NCBI GenBank assembly: GCA_018269005.1
Contig: JAFDVK010000053.1
Span: 278,687-342,686, forward strand
Length of the DNA stretch: 64,000 bases
Origin: Acidobacteriota bacterium
Lineage (GTDB): Bacteria; Acidobacteriota; Blastocatellia; Pyrinomonadales; Pyrinomonadaceae
Reading direction: 5' to 3'
In this document: in pieces, positions 8,044 through 17,124 of the stretch
How positions within the stretch are numbered: position 1 is the first letter of the stretch
Layout of the letters: the number at the start of each line of letters is the position of its first letter
The notes under the pieces: generated by a model
Database searches by the model: none
The model's input: the letters and a program-made list of their open reading frames with translations, nothing else
Told to the model about the DNA's origin: nothing
Translations under genes and position numbers: made by a program

Positions 8044-10851
8044 ATGCCCGACAGCATAAAACCAAATCATGTACGCTCAAAAAAGCCGCCAAAGGCGTGG
8101 CTTAAGAGGCATCGGGGCGCGGAACCGAAGCAGGTGCCGCGGTCGAAATTTCGACGGTTTCTGCGGCTGATCTTCAACGGTTGGACGATCTCGATCGCCG
8201 GCGTTGTGATCGTATCCGCGTTTTTGACCGCAACGTATTTCTGGCTCGACTTTTCTGAACAGATCGACCGCAAGCTCCTTTCCGGCGAAGTGTTTACGCC
8301 GACCGCAGGTATTTATTCAGCTCCGAAGACACTGCGAAAGGGCGAGAAGATCTCGCGAGATGAACTTATAGGCTATTTGAAGTCGGCGGGCTATATCGAG
8401 CGTAACGATAAGGCCGACCAGTCGCGCAGCCGCTATTCGATCGATGGCGACACGTTCGGCATCGAACCCGGAGCCTCGGCGATGATCGACGGAAAGAAGG
8501 CCTTTCCGTCGTTGACGGTAAAATTCTCGAGAGACGGTAAGGCAGTTGACGCGATAGGCGATCGCGATTCCGGCCAACAGGTGAGCGAGGCAAAACTCGA
8601 ACCGAAAATGCTCAGCTCGATCGCAAGCGAAGGCGACGGCCGCCGCCGAACCGTAAATTTCAACGATATCCCGCCAACGCTCGTTAAGGCGATCACCGTA
8701 ACCGAAGATCGAGCGTTCTTCGATCATTACGGCGTGAACTTTCGCGGTATCGCTCGTGCCGCGTGGCGCCGATATGAGGGCGACGACGACGGCCCGCTTT
8801 CGAATCAGGGCGGTTCGTCGATAACGCAGCAGCTTGTCAAGAATCTGCTTCTCTCGAATGAGCGGACGCTGACACGAAAGGTCACGGAAGCTTATATGTC
8901 CGTGATCCTGGAAACGCGGCTGACCAAGCAGGAGATATTCACGCTTTACGCGAACCAGATCTATCTTGGCCAGCAATCCGGCGTCTCGATCTACGGTGTC
9001 GGCGAGGCCGCGGACGCATATTTCGGGAAAGATGTTGCTCAGCTCACGCTTCCTGAGGCCGCGTTCATCGCGGGTATCATTCGCAGCCCGAATCGATACA
9101 GCCCGTATAAGCATCCGGAAAAATCTGAAGAACGCCGCAATCAAGTTTTACAGTCGATGGTCGAGGCCGGCGAGATCACACCTCAGATGGCAGATGCCGC
9201 AAAGGCGACGCCCATCGAACTGAAGAAGATCGACAGCAGACGCGATCTGCAGGGAATGCCGTATTTCTCGCAGTACGCGATCGAGCAGCTGCCGAAACTT
9301 GTCTCTGACCCCGAAGCTCTTCAGCATCTGCGTGTCTATACGTCGATCGATCCCGATCTGCAGAAGATGGCTTACGAGACGGTCGCAAAACGTCTGGACG
9401 CGCTCGACAAGTATTTCCCGAAGAAGAAGGACAACTTGAACGCGGCGCTCGTTTCAATCCGACCGAAGACCGGTGAGATCGTCGCGATGGTCGGCGGACG
9501 GGACTATCTCAAGAACCAATTCAATCGTGCGACGGACGCAAAGCGTCAGCCGGGCAGTGTCTTCAAGCCTTTTGTTTACGGCACGGCGATAAACTCGGCG
9601 TACGATTCGGGTTCGCGTGTCTTTACGGCCGCCACGGTCATCAAGGACGAGAAGAAGGTCTTCACGTTCAACCAGGATTCGTATTCGCCGAATAATTTCG
9701 GGGACACGTTCTCCGGCAAGGAACTCACGCTTCGAGATGCTCTCGTCAAGAGCAAGAACGTCATCACGGTCGATCTTGCGATGCAGCTGAACATCGGCAA
9801 GGTGATGAACCTAGCGGCAAAGGCGGGCTTCCCGAAGGTCGAGAAGGCTTATCCATCGATGGCGCTGGGAACGGCCGAGGCGACACCGCTTGAGGTGGCG
9901 ACCGCGTACACGATGTACGCGAATCTTGGAGATCGCGTACTTCCGACACCCATTACTCAGATCACGAGCGGTGATGGCCGCACCGAAAAGCTTGTAACGC
10001 CCGACCGGCAATCAGTTATTCGCCCGGATGTTGCGTACATCATGGACGATATGATGAAGGACGTGATCAACCGCGGCACTGCGGCCGGAGCACGGGCCTG
10101 GGGCTTTCAGAACGTACCGGGCAAAACTGCGTTCGCAGGTAAGACCGGCACTTCACGCGATGGCTGGTTCGCGGGCTTTACGCCCGAACTCGTCACGGTC
10201 GTTTACGTTGGCTTTGACAACGGCGACGATCTCGGAATGCAGGGTTCGGAATCTGCGTTGCCGATCTGGGCGGACTATATGAAAGCCGCGCTCGCGCTTC
10301 ATCCCGAATGGAACGGGGACTGGGCGATGCCCGCCGGAATTCGCCGTGCGGAGATCGACATTCGTAATGGTTCGCTCATACGGCCCCTCGACGATCTTAC
10401 CTCGACCGACCCAAATGCTGCCGCATCGCCAACACCGACTCCAATGCCGCCGAGCCCCGGCGTTGACCCTTCACTTATCGACGAACCGCCGACCGCTCCG
10501 GCCGAACCTGAGATCTACGTTACGAACGTCCCGAAAGAGTTTGTTCGCACGGAGCTTTTTATCTCGGGAACTTTGCCGAATCGCCAACTGATCTCGACGG
10601 AAGACGCGTTGGCGGGCGACGGGCCGCTCCCGCTGCCGTCGCAGACGCCGATCGAGCAAAGTTGGTCCGACTCTGCCGATTCGACCGAAGGGCCGCCGCA
10701 GAACGAATCGCAGCCCGCAGCAAAGGATCTCGTGACCGTGATGATCTGCCCGATGACCGGACTGCGTGCGACCTCGAAATGCCCGCAGCGGGAGCCGCGG
10801 AGTTTTCCAAAAGGTGAAGAACCCAAGGAATTCTGCACGTTCCATCGCTAG
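8044..10851 (+). CDS. mrcA: Bifunctional penicillin-binding protein 1A
   Basis: The roughly 935-residue class A PBP polymerises and cross-links peptidoglycan. After a basic cytoplasmic tail a membrane anchor lies at about 45-68 (ISIAGVVIVSAFLTATYFWL). A UB2H-like segment follows, then the GT51 glycosyltransferase with the catalytic Glu in TEDRAFFDHYG and QGGSSITQQLVKN. The transpeptidase has SxxK in PGSVFKPF, SKN, and KTGTS. The C-terminus has a Pro/Thr/Ser-rich linker and a tail with CPMTG and two further Cys (KCPQ, FCTF). A TTG start 9 codons earlier is possible, but no ribosome site decides it. It is divergent from the epimerase operon. Confidence 0.95.
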   Translation: MPDSIKPNHVRSKKPPKAWLKRHRGAEPKQVPRSKFRRFLRLIFNGWTISIAGVVIVSAFLTATYFWLDFSEQIDRKLLSGEVFTPTAGIYSAPKTLRKGEKISRDELIGYLKSAGYIERNDKADQSRSRYSIDGDTFGIEPGASAMIDGKKAFPSLTVKFSRDGKAVDAIGDRDSGQQVSEAKLEPKMLSSIASEGDGRRRTVNFNDIPPTLVKAITVTEDRAFFDHYGVNFRGIARAAWRRYEGDDDGPLSNQGGSSITQQLVKNLLLSNERTLTRKVTEAYMSVILETRLTKQEIFTLYANQIYLGQQSGVSIYGVGEAADAYFGKDVAQLTLPEAAFIAGIIRSPNRYSPYKHPEKSEERRNQVLQSMVEAGEITPQMADAAKATPIELKKIDSRRDLQGMPYFSQYAIEQLPKLVSDPEALQHLRVYTSIDPDLQKMAYETVAKRLDALDKYFPKKKDNLNAALVSIRPKTGEIVAMVGGRDYLKNQFNRATDAKRQPGSVFKPFVYGTAINSAYDSGSRVFTAATVIKDEKKVFTFNQDSYSPNNFGDTFSGKELTLRDALVKSKNVITVDLAMQLNIGKVMNLAAKAGFPKVEKAYPSMALGTAEATPLEVATAYTMYANLGDRVLPTPITQITSGDGRTEKLVTPDRQSVIRPDVAYIMDDMMKDVINRGTAAGARAWGFQNVPGKTAFAGKTGTSRDGWFAGFTPELVTVVYVGFDNGDDLGMQGSESALPIWADYMKAALALHPEWNGDWAMPAGIRRAEIDIRNGSLIRPLDDLTSTDPNAAASPTPTPMPPSPGVDPSLIDEPPTAPAEPEIYVTNVPKEFVRTELFISGTLPNRQLISTEDALAGDGPLPLPSQTPIEQSWSDSADSTEGPPQNESQPAAKDLVTVMICPMTGLRATSKCPQREPRSFPKGEEPKEFCTFHR

Positions 10852-11036
10852 CAAAGATTTTTCCAAAAAACTTGCAAGTTATGACAAACACCTGCGTTCT
10901 TAGTCCGCGAGGTTGGGAGAAGTGTGTTCAAAATGCCGCTCCCGTCTGCTCGTGAATAACCCACGCGGAGGCGTCCGTTCGCTCGCTCGGAATGCCTGCA
11001 AAGAGCCGCTTGTTTTAGTGAGCAAAAGGAAGAACA

Positions 11037-11336
11037 ATGAGAAGACAAGTAATTCTTGGAACAGTTTTGGCAGCCTCGGCTGCATTGGCATCAGCTTGTT
11101 CGGGCACCGCTACGCCGAACACGAACACTCCGCCGGTCAAACCGACGGCATCACCGACCGCAACCGCAAGTCCGGCAGCATCTCCTGCGGCCACGGACAA
11201 GAAAAGCGACGTGAATAACGACGCGAAACCGGGTTTGCCGACAACCTCCGATCCGAAGGCGACCGACAAGAAGGACGCTGAAAAGAAGGATGACAAGGTC
11301 GCCGAGAAGCCGGCCGATGTGAAGAAGGCAAACTAG
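11037..11336 (+). CDS. Small Thr/Pro/Lys-rich lipoprotein
   Basis: This is a 99-residue protein with a lipoprotein signal peptide ending LASAC (Cys near residue 21). The tail is disordered and low-complexity: first Thr/Pro/Ala-rich (PTASPTATASPAASPAATDKK), then Lys/Asp-rich. AAGGAAG precedes the ATG. It resembles in design the Asn/Ala-rich lipoproteins at 59.8-60.7 kb. A strong terminator follows. No catalytic domain is visible; it may be a spacer or envelope-associated peptide of unknown role. Confidence 0.8.
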   Translation: MRRQVILGTVLAASAALASACSGTATPNTNTPPVKPTASPTATASPAASPAATDKKSDVNNDAKPGLPTTSDPKATDKKDAEKKDDKVAEKPADVKKAN

Positions 11337-11353
11337 CCTTTGGACGATCCAAC

Positions 11354-11390
11354 GCCACTGGTCGGCCTCAAGCCGACCCGTGGCTTTTCT
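11354..11390 (+). terminator. Rho-independent terminator
   Basis: GCCACTGGTCGGC at 11354-11366 pairs with GCCGACCCGTGGC at 11372-11384 (13 bp, one mismatch) around a CTCAA loop and is followed by TTTTCT. It ends the lipoprotein transcript. Confidence 0.9.
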
Positions 11391-11798
11391 CATGGTTCAA
11401 AGCCGCTGTCCCATCCCAGTTCCAATAAGCGTGGGACACGCAACTCCTTTATTGCCAGCACTTACGCAAACTGTCCCAAAGTGTCCCAAACACCCCGTGG
11501 GACAAATAAGTATCTGTGTTCTCAACACTTACAGCCGATTTTTGCGAAAAAAAATAAAAAAAATACTTTTTGGAGCGGCGGACGCCCTCGCCTCATCTGC
11601 AAGTTGCCATTTTTTCAAAGAACAAAGCACACAACGTGTGTTGTGTATCTCCCTATAAGTATAACACACTTGTCAAGACTGATCAACGGAATTGACCATT
11701 TGATGTCGTCCCCACGGGGGACGAACAAGATTCAGGGCGTAGGGTTTGCACCCTACGCCCTATTGTTTCTCCACGATCGGTGATCGAACGGCATTCGA
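11391..11798. other. Intergenic region between convergent genes
   Basis: No gene is evident. The segment has scattered TGTCCCA words (11470-11500), an A/T-rich stretch (11535-11570) and a palindromic repeat element at 11708-11761 described separately. Confidence 0.5.
11708..11761. repeat. Double-palindrome repeat (GTCCCC..GGGGAC plus 12-bp hairpin)
   Basis: GTCCCC-ACG-GGGGAC (11708-11722) is followed 11 bases later by a perfect 12-bp hairpin AGGGCGTAGGGT/ACCCTACGCCCT (11734-11761, loop TTGC). The same two-part design recurs at 53888-53948. A T-rich TATTGTTTCT follows on the plus strand, so it could also terminate transcripts. Confidence 0.75.
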
Positions 11799-13919
11799 TC
11801 ATTTCATATTCAAAGCCTTTACGAGGAATGCGTAGATGTCGGCCTGCTGTTGTATGGCAAGCGTCGTCGGCAATCCGGCTCCGTGGCCGCCGCGAGTTTG
11901 GATGCGAATCAGAACGGGAGCGTCGCCGGCCTGAGCATATTGCATCGCCGCCGTGTATTTGAAGCTGTGGGCAGGGAATACGCGGTCGTCGTGATCGGCG
12001 GTCGTAACGAGAACGGGCGGGTATTTCGTGCCCCTTTTTGCGTTGTGATAAGGCGAATAGGCGTACATCGCCTTGAAGTCCGCGGCGTCCGTCGGATTGC
12101 CGTAGTCGCTACGCCATGCCCAGCCGATCGTGAACTTATCAAAACGAAGCATATCCATCACGCCGACCTGCGGCACCGCCGCACCGAAAAGATCGGGATG
12201 CTGGTTAAGTGTCGCTCCGACGAGAAGTCCGCCGTTCGAACCGCCGTTGATCGCAAGTTTGGGTGTCGAAGTGTATTTGTTGGCGATCAGCCATTTCGCG
12301 GCCCACGCAAAATCGTCGAAGACATTTTGTTTTTTGAGTCTCGAACCGCCGGTCCACCAATCTTTGCCGTACTCGCTGCCGCCGCGAAGACAGGCAACGG
12401 CATAGACGCCGCCCATTTCGAGCCAGCCGACGCGGGCGACCGAGAATCCGGGCGTCATCGCGATATTGAATCCGCCGTAGCCGTAAAGCAGCGTCGGGTT
12501 CGTGCCGTCGAGCTTTATGCCTTTCTTGTAGGTAAGGAACATCGGGATCTTCGTGCCGTCTTTCGAAGGATAGAAGACTTCCTTGACCTCGTATTGCGAC
12601 GAGTCGAACTTCACGTTCGACTTGCGGAAGAGTTTGCTCGCCCCGGTCTTCATATCGTAGCTGTAGATCGTCGGCGGGGCGTTGAAACTCGAGTAGGAAT
12701 AGAACGTCTCGCTGTCCTTACGCTTTCCGCCGAAACCGCCTGCGGAACCGATGCCCGGCAGCTTGACGTCGCGAACGAACTTGCCGTCGGTCGTGAAGAT
12801 CTTGATAAGCGTATGCGCGTCGTGCAGGTAATTGACGACGAGTTTGTCGTTATCGAGGAGATTCACACCCGCGATCGAGTCGGCAGTTTGCGGGATCACG
12901 TCGGCGAACTTATGTTCGCGTGCCAATACATTGACCTTGACTATCTTGCCGCGAGTGGCGTCCTTGTCGGTCTGAAAATAGAAGGTCGAGCCGTCGTTGC
13001 CAATGAAATTCCAACTGTTATCGAGATTCTCGATGAGCGGGAGGATCGGAGCCTTGTCCATCTTGAGATTCTTGAAATAGACCATATTCATCCGCTCGGT
13101 ACCTTTGCCGACCGTGATGATGAGCCAATTTCCGTCCTCGCTGATCTCTGCACCCGAGAAATATTCTTTGTTGTCGGGACGCTCGTAAACGACGTAGTCA
13201 TCAGACTGCGGCGTTCCTAATTTGTGGTAGTAGATCTTTTGGAAGAACGTATTCTCCTTGAGTTCCTCGCCCTTTTTCGTCGGAGCATAGCTCGAATAAT
13301 AGAATCCGCTGTTGTCCTTGCTCCAGGCGGAAACGCCCTGGCGGTTAGGAGCGAGGGTGTCCGGAAGCAGCTTGCCGGTCGCCGTGTCCATCACATGCCA
13401 TTCGGTGCGGTCGCTGCCCGCGATAGCAACACCGTACGCCCAAAGTTTGCCGTCGTCAGTAAAATTCGAACCGGAAAGGGCGGCCGTTCCGTCCGCGAGT
13501 ATCTTGTTCGGGTCGAAGAAGATCTTGCCTTCGTCCGATACGGAATTCGCACGATAGAGAACACTTTGATTCTGCAGGCCGTCGTTCTTCGAGTAGATAT
13601 AGAAACCGTCGGCAACCTTTGACGGAGCAGAATAACGCTCGTAATTCCAAAGCTCGGTCAGGCGTTCCTTGATCTTTTCACGCTGCGGTATCTTTTCGAG
13701 ATACGATTCGGTCAGCTTATTCTCGGCTTCGATCCAGGCACGCGTGTCGGCCGACTCGGTGTCCTCCATCCAGCGATACGGATCGGGAACTTTAACGCCG
13801 TGAAAGTCATCTACCTGATCCGATCGATGTGCCGGCGGATAAGTAAACTTTGCCTGAGCCGGAAAGCTCACGGTCAAGAATGAGAGCAGAAGGAAAAGGG
13901 CAAAACTCTTTTTGAGCAT
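11799..13919 (-). CDS. Secreted prolyl oligopeptidase (S9A)
   Basis: The 706-residue enzyme has a Sec signal peptide (FALFLLLSFLTVSFPAQA, cut near residue 23). A seven-bladed propeller domain follows, introduced by the family motif DPYRWMED, and then an alpha/beta-hydrolase domain. The nucleophile Ser is in NGGSNGGLL, the Asp in DHDDRVFP and the His in RGGHGAG. It cleaves peptides after proline, probably in the periplasm. The length fits the family. It is a single gene convergent with the lipoprotein gene. Confidence 0.95.
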   Translation of the reverse strand: MLKKSFALFLLLSFLTVSFPAQAKFTYPPAHRSDQVDDFHGVKVPDPYRWMEDTESADTRAWIEAENKLTESYLEKIPQREKIKERLTELWNYERYSAPSKVADGFYIYSKNDGLQNQSVLYRANSVSDEGKIFFDPNKILADGTAALSGSNFTDDGKLWAYGVAIAGSDRTEWHVMDTATGKLLPDTLAPNRQGVSAWSKDNSGFYYSSYAPTKKGEELKENTFFQKIYYHKLGTPQSDDYVVYERPDNKEYFSGAEISEDGNWLIITVGKGTERMNMVYFKNLKMDKAPILPLIENLDNSWNFIGNDGSTFYFQTDKDATRGKIVKVNVLAREHKFADVIPQTADSIAGVNLLDNDKLVVNYLHDAHTLIKIFTTDGKFVRDVKLPGIGSAGGFGGKRKDSETFYSYSSFNAPPTIYSYDMKTGASKLFRKSNVKFDSSQYEVKEVFYPSKDGTKIPMFLTYKKGIKLDGTNPTLLYGYGGFNIAMTPGFSVARVGWLEMGGVYAVACLRGGSEYGKDWWTGGSRLKKQNVFDDFAWAAKWLIANKYTSTPKLAINGGSNGGLLVGATLNQHPDLFGAAVPQVGVMDMLRFDKFTIGWAWRSDYGNPTDAADFKAMYAYSPYHNAKRGTKYPPVLVTTADHDDRVFPAHSFKYTAAMQYAQAGDAPVLIRIQTRGGHGAGLPTTLAIQQQADIYAFLVKALNMK

Positions 13920-14072
13920 TATCGAACGGTCACCTCACATCTAGATTGATGCGAAGAGTATAGACCGCGACCGCTCCAAAACGAAGTGCGGCGGCTAGAT
14001 CGCCATTATTTAGCGGCCGGTTCTGATCGGGATCGGTTGGATCTGTCGATTGGGCCGGTAGCGAGCGGACCG

Positions 14073-16316
14073 TCAAAAGACGCTGATGTCGCTTCTATCA
14101 AGCTCGGCGTTGGTCGAATTGCCATTCTCCGCCGCTTGGTAGGGAAGCCAAGTTCGCCCGGCGTAGAGTGCCGCTTCCGCCTTCGCAGCGGTCATAGGTT
14201 TTGCAAGAAGGTAGCCTTGTCCATAGTCGCAGCCCAAATGTTTCAGGACGGAAAGCTGAGCCTGCGTTTCGATGCCTTCGGCGATGACCTTCATGCGAAG
14301 GTTCTTTGCGAGCGAGACGATCGTCTGTAGGATCTCCGAATCTTCGCCATTCGGGCCGACGCCCGAGACGAACGACCGGTCGATCTTGATCGTATCAAAC
14401 GGCAGTTTGTGTAGAATGCTCAGGCTTGAGTAGCCTGTTCCGAAATCGTCGAGGCTAAGTTGAACGCCGAGTCGCTTAAGGTCTTTGAGGAGTTTCAGCG
14501 TAAATTCAGGATTGTCCATCGCGGTGCTTTCCGTGATCTCTAGCTTCAACGCCTCGGGCGCAAGTTTCGATCGCTCGAGAGCACACTCGATATCGTAAAC
14601 AAGATCCTCGCTCGACAGATGTTTTCCTGAGATGTTCACGCTGACGAGGATGTCGCGAGTCTCAGCCGAGATCTTTCGCCATTCGGCCATCTGATCGGTC
14701 GTTTCACGCAGGATCCATTTAGTGATCGGTATGATGAGTCCTGAGTCTTCGGCTATGGGTATGAACCTTGCCGGCGGGATGTTTCCGAATTCACCGTGAT
14801 TCCACCGCAGAAGAGACTCAAAGCCAAGCAGCTTTCCGTCGGTTATCCTGACAAGCGGCTGATAGCTCATAGAGAGTTCGCCGCGTTCGATTGCGTGGCT
14901 AAGGTCCATCTCCAGGCGAACACGTTCAAGGAATCTCGTGCGGAGATCACGCGTAAACAACGCGACGCTCTCCCTCTGCGCCTTTGCATAATTCATTGCG
15001 ATGTCGGCATCCCTGAGAACCTCCTCGGGTGTCGTGTATTCCATGTCGGCAGGTGCGATGCCGATGTTGACCGAGATCGAGATGCGGTTGCCGCTTAGCG
15101 AGAAGGGCTGCGAAATACTGCTGTGTATTCGCTGCGCGACCTTTTTTGCTTTTGCCGCGGTGGATGGGCCTTTCAGTACGATCGCAAATTCGTCGCCGCC
15201 AAGCCGGGCAACCATGTCCGCCGGCGTCACAAGCCGCAGGAATCGGCGGGCAGCGATGCTCAAGACCTTATCCCCGATCGTATGGCCGAGGCTGTCATTG
15301 ATGTTCTTGAATCTTGAAAGGTCGAGGAAGAGCACGTGATAGGCCGCAGTGTTGTCGCTGCGATACGCTGCGATCCGATCCATGAGCTTTTCGTGGAAGA
15401 GTTTTCGGTTTGCAAGGCCTGTCAATGCATCGTGCAAAGCCGCATGCTGAAAATTCTGCTCACTCTTCCGTAACGCGATATTCGCCCGTTCTTGGCTTTC
15501 CAATGAGGCGGCGAGTTCGGACGCATACACTTCAGCCTCTCTGCGTAGCATCCGTTCGGTTTCCGCTTTTTCCTTTTGCGCCGCCTCGGTCTCCAGCATT
15601 GCCTCTTTTAGGTCCTGAACCGACCTTCGATAGCTGAAATAGACGATCGCGATACCGACCGCCGAGATGACGGCCGTAAGAATATCGCCGTAGGTGGCGA
15701 GCATATAGACCAAAGCGGCGAGGCCCGCTCCAACGATGTGCATCATCGCTCGCGAGGAGAAATCCTTCCGCCAACTTCGATACGCCTCGCTAAGACGGTT
15801 CTTCGCCCTGATAAACGACAACCAAGAGGAGGCGATCACGAAATGCAGGACCGAGATCGTCCCGAGGGTCACAATAAGGTGCTGCACACTTCCGAACGGC
15901 CCCGTTACCAGCCTGGTAGATGGCAGGATCGTCCAGATCAGGTAGGCTGCCGTGAAACTAACGACGTTCAGAGCAATATTGAACGGAACCATGTAGGGCT
16001 GAAATCTAAAGCCCTTCCGGTAGTAGAGATAAATACAGTTTGCCGTCGTTTCGATCCCTGCAAAGAGAATTGCTGTCGGACCGCCGTAGAAGAGAAAGGC
16101 GAGATAGATGCAGGCGTCAGAGAATGTTAGAGCAATGTCAGTTCCCGGTAGAGGAATGCTCGCCCGCGGAGCGATAACTACGGCGAACAGCAGGAGGGCA
16201 GCGAGCAATGGCGTGAGATTCGAGACGTCGAATCCGACAATGCCAAACGCGATCGCGCACACCCCAAGGGCGATCGTTAAGATCCGTGAAAATTTTTCGT
16301 TGGGGTCGATGGCCAT
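14073..16316 (-). CDS. Membrane GGDEF-EAL protein (c-di-GMP cyclase/phosphodiesterase)
   Basis: The product has about 747 residues from the ATG at 16316 (MAIDPNEKFSRIL). The N-terminus has six or seven membrane segments, then a coiled-coil linker. The GGDEF domain has an intact ARLGGDEFAI. The usual RxxD inhibitory site five residues upstream reads TPAD, so product inhibition there is probably lost. The EAL domain keeps its catalytic set: ESLLRW (ExLxR), NISGKHL, LEITES, LDDFGTGYSSL, KIDRSF and AEGIET. Both activities look possible. A reading frame reaches 16715 but would cross the divergent promoter region. It is divergent from the GILITD peptide gene. Confidence 0.92.
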   Translation of the reverse strand: MAIDPNEKFSRILTIALGVCAIAFGIVGFDVSNLTPLLAALLLFAVVIAPRASIPLPGTDIALTFSDACIYLAFLFYGGPTAILFAGIETTANCIYLYYRKGFRFQPYMVPFNIALNVVSFTAAYLIWTILPSTRLVTGPFGSVQHLIVTLGTISVLHFVIASSWLSFIRAKNRLSEAYRSWRKDFSSRAMMHIVGAGLAALVYMLATYGDILTAVISAVGIAIVYFSYRRSVQDLKEAMLETEAAQKEKAETERMLRREAEVYASELAASLESQERANIALRKSEQNFQHAALHDALTGLANRKLFHEKLMDRIAAYRSDNTAAYHVLFLDLSRFKNINDSLGHTIGDKVLSIAARRFLRLVTPADMVARLGGDEFAIVLKGPSTAAKAKKVAQRIHSSISQPFSLSGNRISISVNIGIAPADMEYTTPEEVLRDADIAMNYAKAQRESVALFTRDLRTRFLERVRLEMDLSHAIERGELSMSYQPLVRITDGKLLGFESLLRWNHGEFGNIPPARFIPIAEDSGLIIPITKWILRETTDQMAEWRKISAETRDILVSVNISGKHLSSEDLVYDIECALERSKLAPEALKLEITESTAMDNPEFTLKLLKDLKRLGVQLSLDDFGTGYSSLSILHKLPFDTIKIDRSFVSGVGPNGEDSEILQTIVSLAKNLRMKVIAEGIETQAQLSVLKHLGCDYGQGYLLAKPMTAAKAEAALYAGRTWLPYQAAENGNSTNAELDRSDISVF

Positions 16317-16658
16317 CCTTGACGGTGATGATCTAAGCAGACGGATAGATAAAGGCGAAACCCAGGCCGGTATTAAGTTTAACACGTGTTGAACCCAAGA
16401 ATGCAAGCATTTTTCTGTGCTTTTTGATACGGCCGAATTGCGAGTGTATACAAAATACCCAGCAGCTATGAGTGTATAGCCAGTATCCACTGACGGTAAA
16501 TCATTGAAACTACACCAGTTAGCATAAATTGTGATGTGTTGAATAGTAAGTATACAGATGATCGCGACCGCGATCGACTCATGCCTGACGCAATTCCGAC
16601 GCTTGTAAAAGACTGCAAATACACGAGTTAGAGAGTTTCTGAACAAGATCGAATGCTG
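16317..16658. other. Divergent intergenic region
   Basis: This lies between the GGDEF-EAL start and the sigma-54 promoter of the GILITD peptide. It is relatively A/T-rich (16430-16560), as expected for a regulatory region with activator or bending-protein sites. No gene was recognised, and no clear inverted enhancer pair was identified by eye. Confidence 0.45.
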
Positions 16659-16673
16659 TGGCACGCGTCTTGA
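16659..16673 (+). promoter_or_regulatory. Sigma-54 promoter of the GILITD peptide gene
   Basis: TGGCACGCGTCTTGA matches TGGCACG-N4-TTGC except for the last base. The spacing between GG and the TTG is correct. It lies 72 bases upstream of the ATG at 16745 and shares TGGCACG-NNNC-TTG with the pilin promoter at 1657-1671. Confidence 0.82.
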
Positions 16674-16744
16674 AATAGGGAAGGGCGAAAGACGCCGAAG
16701 CTTAGGGGCTTCCAAAAAAAATAAATTTTACTGGAGAAGGGAAA

Positions 16745-17038
16745 ATGAAAAAGACAATCGCAGGACTCGCACTCGGACTTATGCTCATGGCCGGAAACGC
16801 ATTCGCAGGTGATGGAATCATCGTCGGCGGCACACTCGTTGATGACAGCGGCACTCGCAACCCGACAGCATGCACCAGCATGAACGGATCGCGTGACATC
16901 CTCGTCAGCAGCGCAACGGGCATTCTTATCACGGATTTCACCGGCATCCTCATCACGGATCTCGTAGGAATCCTCATCACCGACCGTACGGCACCGTCTA
17001 GCTGCAGTGCTCGTGACGGCATCCTCATCACGGACTAG
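16745..17038 (+). CDS. Secreted small protein with GILITD repeats
   Basis: The 97-residue product has a Sec signal peptide ending NAFA (cut after residue 21). The mature part starts GDGIIVGG, has two Cys (43 and 87) and carries GILITD at 59-64, 67-72, 75-80 and 92-97. The first three are spaced exactly eight residues apart and the last forms the C-terminus; DILVSS at 51-56 looks like a degenerate copy. GGAGAAGGG precedes the ATG, a sigma-54 promoter stands upstream and a strong terminator follows, so it is a real monocistronic gene. I do not recognise a family. Short hydrophobic beta-prone repeats capped by Asp suggest self-assembly or a surface peptide, but function is unknown. Confidence 0.85.
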   Translation: MKKTIAGLALGLMLMAGNAFAGDGIIVGGTLVDDSGTRNPTACTSMNGSRDILVSSATGILITDFTGILITDLVGILITDRTAPSSCSARDGILITD

Positions 17039-17091
17039 GCTCTCCGAAATTGGGTTGTGACGCACCGGGGTACCACGGTGACACCACCAAG

Positions 17092-17124
17092 ATGACTCGT
17101 CGCGAAAGCGGCGGGTCATTTTTT
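17092..17124 (+). terminator. Rho-independent terminator of the GILITD gene
   Basis: A 12-bp stem (ATGACTCGTCGC at 17092-17103 with GCGGCGGGTCAT at 17108-17119, two G-U pairs) is closed by a GAAA tetraloop and followed by a T-run. It touches the stop codon of the convergent cysteine desulfurase gene. Confidence 0.92.

Noticed and set aside
11850..13220. 456-codon plus-strand frame
   Set aside because: It is antisense to prolyl oligopeptidase, which has all catalytic motifs; the frame has no recognisable domain.
16317..16715. N-terminal extension of the GGDEF-EAL protein
   Set aside because: The extension crosses the sigma-54 promoter region, has no membrane-topology logic and lacks a ribosome site; the ATG at 16316 precedes the first membrane segment.
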